Origin: Erythrophleum ivorense
Taxonomy: Eukaryota; Streptophyta; Magnoliopsida; Fabales; Fabaceae
Assembly: GCA_026724425.1 (NCBI GenBank)
Contig: JAIUCV010000658.1
Coordinates: 186,001 to 250,000 of the forward strand
DNA: 64,000 bases
Direction: 5' to 3'
Shown: positions 23,604 through 32,849 of the stretch, piece by piece
Layout of the letters: the number at the start of each line of letters is the position of its first letter
How positions within the stretch are numbered: position 1 is the first letter of the stretch
Translations under genes and position numbers: made by a program
Notes under the pieces: model-generated
The model's database searches: none
What the model saw: the letters and a program-made list of their open reading frames with translations, nothing else
What the model was told of the DNA's origin: nothing

Positions 23604-24772
23604 TCACTGGGAGCTGCCAGCATCACTCATCATTTGGATCAATGTTTGTAGTCGCAGATGTTTCGGAACCCCAAAAAACTTTCGCTTACTTTTTTCCTCA
23701 TTACACAAGAAAAAATAAAATTTTAACTTTGTTTCATCAATTAAACCAATTTCCTCTAACTCTGCCCATACTTCTTCTTCACTATAATGTTGAGGTCTGC
23801 TTTTCTCCAAGATTGAAAGTCCTTTTTCAGCAATTTCAGCTTGCTTTTCAGCCACTGCAACTTGCCTTTTAGAGAGTGATATGGATTTATCTTGCAACGA
23901 ATTTCCATCTCGCATTACCTAAGCTAATTCTTTAATTCCCAAAGAAATTTTTTCGTATCTCTCTTCAATATTATCAACCATCACTTTCTTGCACTTTTAA
24001 CCTTTTGATGATGCAGTGCCGGTTGAGTGATTTGAGTTCGCATATGTGGGACTAAATGAATCCATATTTACTCCAGAGTTCATGGACTCATAACCCCAAT
24101 TAAAATCACTCTCACTTGTTCTTTCATTCATCGGTCCTTCATCACACTCATCATTTAGATTGATGCACTCTTTTTGTCATCGTTTTACTTTATCTTTGGC
24201 ACTCTTAACATTTTTTCTTGTTGCTTGGTCTGCACCAAATAATTCATATAACTTATCATAATGTAAAACAGGTGTAGTCATCCACTTTTTAGCCTGAGGT
24301 TTTTTCTGCAATGAGGAAAATAAATTTGTATGTCACTTTAATATAAATGAAAGATATTCCAAAAGAAATGAATTCAAAAAATCAATAAAAACATCAAACT
24401 AATTGACTATTTATGTATTGTAAGTATAGTAAAATTACCTCAATTAACTCATGCCAGATTTGAGTTTCAGCTTTAAACATTTTTGTGATTGAACTCTAAG
24501 AAAAGCCACTTAATCCATTAAATAAGTCATAAAGTTTTGCAAATTATTGTGATAAAGTTTTTTTTTCGATTTTTCAAATGTTGCTTGGTGATATGCGGCC
24601 CAAAAGAATTTCGCAAAGCTTGCAACACATTGTCATATGCAAAGGTTGTGAAAGTACCATCTGGTCGATTGCCTTTTAGCATCTCATCTAATAACGCATC
24701 AAAAAAAGCTTTATCCATCTCAGGGGACCATCGAAGATTATCCTTTACTGAATCCTTTTGCTTTGGAGCCAT
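23604..24772 (-). pseudogene. Harbinger Myb/SANT-like DNA-binding partner gene (broken)
   Basis: This is the second gene usual in plant PIF/Harbinger elements; in characterised systems the Myb-like protein binds the element ends and helps bring the transposase to the nucleus. Likely exons are 24772-24439 and 24305-23604, joined by a GT-AG intron. The start is MAPKQKDSVKDN, then RWSPEMDKAFFDALLDEMLK, a Myb_DNA-bind_3 (PF12776) helix set ending LKNRKKNF. The C-terminal part has a Lys/Gln-rich coiled coil (LSKRQVAVAEKQAEIAEKGL) and the closing KFFGVPKHLR motif of this family. A frameshift near 24540 and stops near 24480 and 24180 break it. It lies 214 bp after the transposase on the same strand. 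Confidence 0.8.
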
Positions 24773-24985
24773 CGGTGTATTTCTGCATGAAATAGAATAA
24801 CGTAAAATCTTAAATAGTAAAAAAATTTTCATCTCACAATCCAAGGGATCAATATTACTAGCAACGTAATTATTTAGAAAAAGGCCAAATAATTTTATTA
24901 ATAACATGCTCGAGTATTTCAAATAGTATAAATATACAGTATAGCATAATACTATATGGATCGCATGAAATAATTATATGCTAAA
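24773..24985. other. Spacer between transposase and Myb-like gene
   Basis: AT-rich. It would hold the promoter of the Myb-like gene if each is transcribed separately; no box can be singled out. Confidence 0.4.
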
Positions 24986-26445
24986 TTATTGTCTACTCTG
25001 ATAATCATTCCACATTTGACTGGTAATACTATCTCTTAATATTGATCCTTGTCTATATTCCTCCTCTTAACCATAACCAGAGTAAGTCTCCATTACATTA
25101 GAGGGATTCTGTTGTAATTCATGATCAATTTCAGCAATTAAATTCTCATCAGGATCGACCCCCATCAAAAAGTTATGTAATATGCAACAAGCTATAACAA
25201 TATCAGTCATAGTTTGAAAAGAATAATGCGGTTCAGTGCCGCTAGCTATGATTGGAAATCATTTTTTTAAAACTCCAAATGTTCTCTCAATGACATTCCG
25301 TAAAGAGACATGTTGATGATTGAAAATTTCTTTTTCATTCTGTGGTGATCGAGCTAAGTATTCCTTTAAGTGATAACACACTCCTTTATAAGGTGTTAAT
25401 AGGCCTCGCATGAGTGGAAACCCAGCATCCCCAAGATAAAACTTGCCTACATGTATACAAATATCGGTTAGCAATAAAAAAGAAAATTAATTTTTGTCTA
25501 ATACTATAAATTATTAATGAGTGGTATAAAGACCTTGGGGTATTATAAGGTTATCTTTCCGTGACAAGGCATTTTTAAAAACTCTAGAATCTAAAGCTGT
25601 GCCTTCCCAACCAGCCAAAACATAGGTGAATTTCATATCAAATGAACATGCGGCAAAAATATTTTGCGTAGGATACTTTTTTTGTTCTCTAAAGCGAGCA
25701 GCCTCTTTTCTAGGCACTTTTTCTCGAACGTGAGTTCCATCTATAGCTCCCAGACAATCCTATCGTTTAAAATTAGTTAACAGCAATATATTATGAAATA
25801 TTTACTTTATTCATGAACTAGATGGATATAAATATAATATCATACCTTGAAATATGGGTAAAATCTACTATTGTTGCATATTTAGACAGCAACTTCTGCT
25901 CCAGAGGGCTGTGTAAGGAACTCAGCCTCAAGTGAAACCGCCGCACGCAAGACATTATGAAAGTAGCGACTAATAGTCTCCCCAGATTAATGAAAGTAAA
26001 AGCATAATGTTCTATTTTTTACATTATGGGCTAATGTGTGGAGGAATTTGACAACTTGTTCCTCAACTGTAACCCACCGTGAATCCTTCACTTTTCCACT
26101 ACATCAAATTTTCTCACATAACTCCCTAAAAGCCTGTGGGCTCATACGTAAAATATCACGGCAATTTTTTTCATCTTCTAACCGTATCATCAACTGTCTT
26201 CTCATATTATATCGATCGATATTGCTAACGTTAATAGATGTAGTCCTTAGAGTTGACATCTCTTCCAATAAATGAATTGCATGCACAAGTAGACATATAA
26301 AGCGGATCATGCAGGTATATCTATGCCTGTCCAACTCTTCTATTAAATGGTTCAAATTTGAGCCCGCATTTGTTTCTCCAAAATTAATTAATTGCTTAAC
26401 TTCAAAGTCAATATCATACATATCTTCTTCCACTGTAAATTCCAT
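24986..26445 (-). pseudogene. PIF/Harbinger DDE transposase (broken)
   Basis: Nuclease of the DDE_Tnp_4 (PF13359) family that would cut and rejoin the element ends at TAA targets. Likely exons are 26445-25846, 25759-25534 and 25446-24986, with clean GT-AG introns that keep the frame. The N-terminal helical region has the RMSPQAFREL motif and, after a stop, SRWVTVEEQV. All three catalytic residues are present: D in CLGAIDGTHV (exon 2), D in YLGDAGFP (start of exon 3) and E in NVIERTFGVLKK. ACCILHNFL follows, as in relatives. Three stops interrupt it: TGA 26104-26106, TAA 25882-25884 and TAA 25067-25069 near the C-terminus. The rest is open and well preserved, so inactivation looks moderately recent. 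Confidence 0.9.
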
Positions 26446-27299
26446 ATTATTGTCGCCCTACTAGATAATCATACAAAGTATGTAAAGGGAGACTGTATAT
26501 TGACAAAGAAAAAACTTATAAATAAACACTGTATAAGAAATAATAAATGCTATGATGAAGCAGAAACATGCTATATGGTACATTAGTATGCAAAAAGTAA
26601 CATGAGTATTTGGCAAGTCGTCAACTAAGGAACCCCAAATTTCAAAAGGCTAACAATCAACTCACTCATACTTCGTTTGTTTTGACAAATTTCTTAACAT
26701 ATTTTGAAGGAGGTATAAGAAAATTGTTACCTCTGAGTGCAACTCAACTATACAATTGCATACAACACATAAAATTTATTTCCTGGGGGGATTTGTCTGT
26801 ACAGATATGGAAGCAAAGCTCAAAATTAATAAATTTATCCTTCAAATCAAATCTTACGGTACATTACAAATTGAATCACTTTGTGAAAGGTCCAATTTAT
26901 GCTATAAAAATGTTTATTATGAAAAAAATTTCAACGGTTACCTACGAAATAAAGATATCATAACAATAACCATAATAAATAATAACAATTGATTTTAATG
27001 GTAATAGAAAATAGTGAATATAAAATGAAAGGTGAAAATACCTGACTATGATATTGCGAAACTTGGAGGAAAAAACCAATGGATCGAGCAGCAGTGTGAA
27101 ATTTTTGAGAAATATGGGATGAAAGAGGTCAAAATATCCAACGCCGCAGTTGAGGAGGAAACGAAGAGGCGGAGCTTATTTGAAGTTCGGGGTAATAAAG
27201 AATTAGAGTTGTCTGGCCCGTTTATCCGGGAGAAAGACCGAAAAAAAATTTATGTTTAGAGTTAATTTAGGAAATGAAAATTACATATAAGCATGATGC
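26446..27299. other. Harbinger right-side non-coding region
   Basis: Upstream of the transposase start, so it probably holds its promoter and 5' leader. AT-rich. Frames at 26610-26963, 26756-26992 and 27032-27259 on the + strand have no recognisable motif; the last (75 aa, Glu/Lys-rich) ends just before the subterminal repeat and I would not call it a gene. Confidence 0.45.
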
Positions 27300-27480
27300 T
27301 CGTTTTCTCCCCCAAATCTTCCCACATCCGGAGAGAAAAAAAACACGCGGGCCCCACACCCATTTTCTCTTCTATTTTTTTCTCCCTCGCTCGTTTTATC
27401 CCCATCCAAACGGGAGAATACGCGACCCCTCCCCCTTGATTTTCTCTCCCCTCTCGTTTTCTCCCCATACAAACATGGGG
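27300..27480. repeat. Right terminal and subterminal inverted repeat
   Basis: The pyrimidine-rich counterpart of 17446-17600. It contains TTTTCTCCCC units, an inner CATCCAAACGGG near 27403 and the terminal CCCCATACAAACATGGGG. Confidence 0.65.
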
Positions 27481-27483
27481 TAA
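27481..27483. repeat. Right TAA target-site duplication of Harbinger element
   Basis: Partner of 17443-17445, directly after the CCCCATACAAACATGGGG terminus. Confidence 0.7.
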
Positions 27484-27970
27484 AACTATGTCCTTTGCGT
27501 GCGTTTGGGGTCACGAATCTAAAGCACATCCTGCAGCCCAACGCACTCCCGTCTACAACTAAACAACTTTTAACAATATAATGTAATGTTTTTTCCTTCC
27601 CGAGGATTGAACCAAACGGGCTCTATATAGAAAGAGAGTACATTGTGGCGTTGCAGTTATATCGCGTTAGACTGTCCGGTAGCCCAAAAACAAAGAGTCC
27701 CCTGTACTGAGTCACAGTAGGCGTACCCCCGTGAGACAAGAACCAAATTGCGCGCATAGGCTTGAGGCCCCTGGGCCCAGAAGTACCACAAACATGGCTT
27801 GTATCGTATTTATTTCTACGTCCAAGAGGAACAGGAAATTGATAATATAAAGGGAAAAATTAAATTCAGCGTGTAGGCAAAGCAACGTACCCGTCATCCA
27901 AATCTATCCAAATAATTCAAGCTTTTTAAGCCGATGACGGCTTTTTGAGTTAAAAAAAAGTTACTACTTC
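27484..27970. promoter_or_regulatory. Upstream region of the RCE1-like gene
   Basis: Noticeably less AT-rich than its surroundings, as expected for a plant promoter region. A TATA-like CTATATAG lies at 27623-27630. The transcription start is not determined: either some 30 bp after this box, or closer to the CT-rich leader at 28000. The Harbinger right end lies directly upstream, so the promoter space is about 500 bp. Confidence 0.4.
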
Positions 27971-28053
27971 TAAGTGCACTGCCAGCTGCGAAAACCTCCA
28001 GCCAATCCAACTCGCGCTTCGCATCCTTCTTCCTCTCTCTCTCTTTCAACCAG
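27971..28053 (+). other. Probable 5' UTR exon of the RCE1-like gene
   Basis: A CT-rich leader (CTTCCTCTCTCTCTCTTTC) ends in CAACCAG followed by GTTCCTTT, a plausible donor at 28054. The matching acceptor is GATGTAG at 29008-29014, four bases before the start codon. That gives a leader intron of about 960 bp, rich in T, as is common in plant housekeeping genes. An alternative donor at about 28227 would lengthen the exon. Start of the exon is not fixed. Confidence 0.5.
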
Positions 28054-29018
28054 GTTCCTTTCATATATTTCTGATTTTCTTTCTTTTTTTTGTTATTCTT
28101 TGGCGTATTTATCTCTCTTACTCGCTAATCTCTTCTCCGTTTATCTCAGATTTGTATGTAGATTTCTCTATACAACCCCGATCCCTCATCCCCTCTTCCT
28201 CTTGCGCTTGGCGGAGTTCTTGATCTTGTAGGAGTATTTTTATTCTAGGGTTTCTTGCTTAATTCTTTTGAATATTACGATAATCAATTATGTATCTGTT
28301 TGAATCCCCTTGTATGCATTTTTCTTTTTCAAACATGATAGTTTCGTATGTTTGTATCGTATCGGAGACAATCAATTGGTAGAGATTCGTTGTTCTGTTA
28401 TCAGATTACTGCGCCGCTTGTTGAAACCTATATGAGCATGATCCGTTAATCATTTTAAAGGCTAGCTCGATGTCTCACGATGCAAAAAACGTCTAAATGG
28501 ATGAGTACAAACCGTTGGGAGGATTTCTGAAATAAAAATTTGTTTGAAAAACAACTATATCACTCAATACCTAAGATTTGTTATACTACAATCCACTGAT
28601 ATGGTGTTTCCTTCTTTACATGGCTATAAAGAAATTAACCAAGTAATTCTTGCTGCGCAAGTTCAGTCAATTGCATAAAGAAGCTTTTTCTCTGATTCAG
28701 CCTGTATTTATATCTTAATCCACGTAATAAGGTACTTTCCATAATCTTAGTTTTTAGTCTAACTGGCTAGGCTTAAGGCCAATTATTAGTCAAATACAGA
28801 AGACTGATTACCTCTTTGGTCTTCTCTAGTGCTTTGTAAGGATTAAGAACCAAATATGCGTTTTTATTCTTTTGATTTTTTATCGTTTAACATATTGGTG
28901 TTTGCATTTTCTAGTTCGCTTGCTGTTCTTATTGAAAGTTGTCTTTTTTCTTGGACTATTTTGTAATCTATTATGAAATGTGTGTTAATGCTAGATTTGG
29001 CATTCTTGATGTAGGAAT

Positions 29019-31983
29019 ATGATTAAACTATTTAAAGTAAAGGAAAAGCAGAGAGAACTTGCAGAGAATGCAAGTGGCGGAACGCCCATTAAGAAGCAAA
29101 CTGCTGGGGAGTTGCGCCTGCACAAAGGTTTTCTTCTTGCTATTAAATGGGGATCTTGTTTTGTCTCTGCTTTATAATGGTCAAATATTGTTTTGCAATC
29201 CCTTCCCCTCTTCCCTTTAGAAAAAAAGAGAAAGGCGTATTTGTTGCAAATCAGCTTGATCAGGTATGGGAAACACTTGGATACAAAATTTTGATCTATA
29301 AAAGTCGTTTATGTACTTTCTGTTGCCAGGACAAAAATATTTGTGGGTGTTTGGGGCATGAGGGAGGGCTTGGACAATGCAGAAACAGATAACTTGAACA
29401 TTTTAATCTTAAACTTAATTAAATTCGTCAGTGAATTAAAAGGCTTTTTTTTCTTTAAAAGAGGGAGGGGGTGCAGAAGCAGATAACTTGAACATTTTAA
29501 TCTTAAACTTAATTAAATTCGTCAGTGAATTAAAAGGCTTTTTTTTCTTTAAAAGAGGGAGGGGGTGCAGAAGCAGATAACTTGAACATTTTAATCTTAA
29601 ACTTAATTAAATTCGTCAGTGAATTAAAAGGCTTTTTTTTTTAAAGAGGGAGGGGGTTCCAATTTCAATTCCAACTACAAGAGAATTTGAGTTGATTTAG
29701 GCCAAAATTGAAAGATATAAGCTATAGAAGTTATTGTCTGAAGCCTTTTATATATCTGTGATTTGAACTCAAAACTGTATCTAAATTTTGCAAGGTCATA
29801 TCACTTCATATTAGTGCGCAATATTGGACATCTCAGGAAGTTTTCTGTGAATCTTATTAGCAATTTTGTTTAATTTTATGGTTTGTGGAGTTTGTTTTTT
29901 AATATCAGTTACTTGGTGGTTCTGGCGTAGGGAGTAGATTAGAATATTCATTTTTACTTCTTAACCAATAATGTTCTATTTTCTTTTCTTTGATTATGGT
30001 CATGCTGTTAGGAGGGGAAATGTTTTATTAGAAGGTACAAGCGGCTTTTTGTTTTGAGGGACAGTTATATTCTATGCTCTAAAAGACTCGTATGTGAGAG
30101 AGAGTATAAGCCTTCTGTGTTAAGAGTTTAGGGGATTCTGAAGTTTGAGGGGGATGGAGATTTGAGGTTTTGTTGTTGATAGATTTTTATAATTGGCTAA
30201 AGTATATAGCAATATATGATTTTCTTTTTTGAGGTTATGCTGGTAGTATACATAGTCACCTTCAAACCACCACCGAATTTCTTGTTCGATGTGACGAGGG
30301 GTATGCATTTGCCTCTATATGGAAGATTGTCAACAAAATTTTCAAAGCTTGTGTAAGAAGATTAAAGGATCTGCCAAGCAAGGGCATTTGATTGATATTA
30401 AAAGAGATTTCTCTTTGAGGTGATAGAAAAGCTCTATGGGCTGGGCAGTTTCAAGGTAGTTATTATTGAGGGGACAAGATAACTGGTAAATATAAGGTGC
30501 TTTGAGATTGGGTTCATACCTTAGAAGTCTCTGTGTGTATACACCTTTAGCTAATTCATGTCATAATGGTTTTGTTATCTTATTTCCTTGGTTTGTGTTT
30601 GCTCTCAAGTGTCAATGACTATCATGCTTAGAGCATGGTTTATAAGTGAATTAACTGGGGGAAGACATTGTCTTCGCTTTGTATATATAGCCAAGGAAGG
30701 TTTTGGTAAATTCAGACCCAATTATTTTTGTGGAGGGTTATTTCTTTGAAAGTATCGGATAAACAAAGAAAACTTATCTGACCATTGGTTAATAATCTTT
30801 GCATGCTCTTGCAGATATGTGATCATGGTACTGCTATTCTATCATTAGTTATGACTTATGAGTTCAACTATAATATTGTTTCTCAAGTTGTAGTGTATAA
30901 GTTGCTCTTCCTGAAACACTCTCGTTCCAACATTGCTTGAGCCTGTAGCTTCCGCAATTTCTTTCTGTCATACACATTTCTGTTATGGTGAAGTGTAACA
31001 TCTTGCAGATATAAGTGAGCTGAATCTACCAAAATCTTGTTCCATGCAATTCCCCAATGGTAAAGATGACCTGATGAACTTTGAAGTTTCAATTCGGCCT
31101 GATGAAGGATATTATGTGTAAGCAGATTTATCTGTTATCTGCAAATTCATTCAAACATTCAATTAATTTTTATAAACATGACTTTTGTTGAAAATGTCTC
31201 TATGGCTTCTTTCTTGGCATCCAATTCTTCTTCTTTCTCCTTTCTCATGATTTATTAGTTTATAAAATGTGTAATCCAGTTGGATCTACATCACCCCTCC
31301 CCCGAAAATGAAGAAACAAAAAAGGAAGTGGGGGAAAAAAAAAAGAACAGACACACATACAACACAAAAACTGAAAAGGAGGAAAGAATCTTTTTGTCTT
31401 TTATATTTTGTTTGTTGTTACAGGGGTGGCACATTTTTGTTTTCCTTCCAAGTGTCTCCCATCTATCCGCATGAGGCACCAAAAGTTAAGTGCAAGACAA
31501 AGGTAGGACAATCTTGCATTTTTTTGCCGCCATATAGCATTGGTCTATTTATGTACATGTTTAGTTTTGGCAGTGGGATAAGTAACATTTGTGGTTTTTA
31601 ATCTGAACAACATTGATTAATTTTTGCGCATAATTAACTCCTATTTGTAGGTCTACCATCCAAATATTGACTTGGAAGGAAATGTTTGCCTCAACATCTT
31701 ACGAGAAGATTGGAAACCTGTTCTCAATATAAACACAGTCATTTATGGATTGTATCATCTTTTCACGGTATGACTCTGGTTTTGCCACTATGGGTTGTTA
31801 TCTGTGACTTTTTTAAGATTATGATCTCTCAAATTCCGTGTGCAGGAGCCAAATTATGAAGACCCCCTCAATCATGATGCGGCGGCAGTTTTGAGAGAGA
31901 ATCCAAAGATGTTTGAGTCTAATGTAAGGAGGGCTATGGCTGGTGGGTATGTGGGGCAAACCTTTTTCCCACGCTGTATGTAA
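29019..31983 (+). CDS. RCE1: NEDD8/RUB-conjugating E2 enzyme (RCE1/UBC12 type)
   Basis: Takes the ubiquitin-like protein RUB/NEDD8 from the AXR1-ECR1 E1 as a Cys thioester and transfers it to cullins, activating SCF-type ubiquitin ligases (nucleus/cytosol; auxin signalling in Arabidopsis). Coding exons: 29019-29127, 31009-31117, 31424-31502, 31651-31767 and 31846-31983. All junctions are GT-AG and phases fit, giving 552 nt and 183 aa, the family's usual length. Residues 1-13, MIKLFKVKEKQRE, are the N-terminal extension that docks the E1. The UBC fold follows: HPN at 102-104, catalytic Cys112 (codon 31687-31689) in GNVCLNILREDW, and the C-terminal helices ending FFPRCM. The start is the first ATG after the leader-intron acceptor. 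No stop or frameshift; the one intact gene here. Confidence 0.96.
29381..29656. repeat. 94-bp tandem repeat, three copies, in RCE1 intron
   Basis: Units start at about 29381, 29475 and 29569. Each reads AGATAACTTGAACATTTTAA, then a TTCGTCAGTGAATTAAAAGG stretch, a T-run and GAGGGAGGGGG. Copies 2 and 3 are nearly identical and copy 1 differs by only a few bases, so the expansion is recent. It lies 250 bp into the 1.9-kb intron after the first coding exon. Confidence 0.95.
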
Positions 31984-32230
31984 CCTTTGCCCGATTACTT
32001 TAAGTCCTGTTCAAAATATATTATCAAAGCTTCAGGTCCATGGTTTGTATAATTTATTTGCAAATTTACATTTTTTCCTTTCAACCCTGTCTGTTATTTG
32101 TCTTGGTGGAGTAAGAGGATTAATTCCTGAAGCGATCTTAAATCCACCCAAGTGGAACGTTACTGTAACTCTTGTGTTCTATTTGTATGTTGATCTGTTA
32201 GTTGGACGTGGTTCAATTTAGAGAAAGGGT
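31984..32230 (+). other. Probable 3' UTR of the RCE1-like gene
   Basis: Follows the stop directly. It is T-rich with ordinary plant 3' UTR composition. No canonical AATAAA is evident, which is not unusual in plants, so the end is only a guess. The frame at 31943-32221 is an out-of-frame shadow that starts inside the last exon. Confidence 0.4.
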
Positions 32231-32429
32231 TCAGTGGTCAATACATTATTTCTCTCTCTCCCTATCTCTCTGACAGCCTCTACCTATAAGATCATGGGCT
32301 GGGTGGCGCGATGCCTGTACGCATTGCACACTAATCATTAATCATTTGACTTAATTCTTTTGGATTACGCAAAAGAAGTGACTGAAGTGAAAAGTAATTT
32401 GAGTTTAGCGAGTGGGGTTTATGCAATAT

Positions 32430-32725
32430 TAGGGGTTTGAGCCTACAGAAAATACTTGTGGGAAAGGGTAGTTTCAGTACTTCCCAGTGAGATTAATTCT
32501 ACATTTAAGAATGTGGAATATTCGTGAGAAAAATCCCTTAGGGCTACACAATGTAATTGGGAGAGCTACACAAGCGGGTCTGTAGTATCAAAGGTTATGA
32601 GCTTGCAGGAAAGACTTGGGAGGAATAGTTTCAGTACGTAAAGCGAGATTAAGCCCACACCTAAAGAATGTGAGCAAATTCGTGAAAAGCCAAAATTCAT
32701 TAGGGCTGCACAATGCAATTGGTAG
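32430..32725. repeat. Diverged direct duplication, two units of about 135 bp
   Basis: Unit 1 (about 32430-32565) and unit 2 (about 32592-32725) share, in order: TAGTTTCAGTAC, GAGATTAA, an AAGAATGTG block, ATTCGTGA, and TTAGGGCT(A/G)CACAATG(T/C)AATTGG. Divergence is high. It lies downstream of RCE1 and left of the LINE. Confidence 0.7.
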
Positions 32726-32849
32726 GTGTCTGTGATTTCATCATTTTTGTAACTCTTGATACTGTACAGATTTGCAGCATTGATATATATATATTTGGGT
32801 TAAATATCACCCAAAATGTTGGATTTAATTGCGAAAAGATTTAATTATT

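Larger units (their letters stand above)
17446..27480. mobile_element. PIF/Harbinger DNA transposon, 10,035 bp
   Basis: The left end CGCTTTGTTTGGATGGGG and the right end CCCCATACAAACATGGGG are imperfect 18-bp inverted repeats with the (T)GTTTGG core of plant Harbinger elements. Both continue into similar purine-rich (left) and pyrimidine-rich (right) subterminal DNA of about 150 bp. The flanks are direct TAA trinucleotides (17443-17445, 27481-27483), the family's preferred target. Inside are a DDE transposase and a Myb/SANT gene on the - strand, the usual pair, plus two Transposase_24-type genes on the + strand. All four carry stops or frameshifts, so this copy is not autonomous now. Confidence 0.85.

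Noticed and set aside
27262..27541. Open frames on both strands around the right Harbinger end
   Set aside because: Same reason: they translate the terminal repeat and cross the element boundary.
27650..27720. A possible tRNA-like stretch near GCGTTAGACTGTCCGG
   Set aside because: No cloverleaf or A/B box pairing could be drawn by hand.
27712..27897. 61-aa - strand frame in the RCE1 upstream region
   Set aside because: No motif; the better base composition reflects the promoter region.
31280..31601. Open frames over RCE1 exon 3 flank and exon 4
   Set aside because: They run through the intron; only 31424-31502 is coding, in the RCE1 frame.
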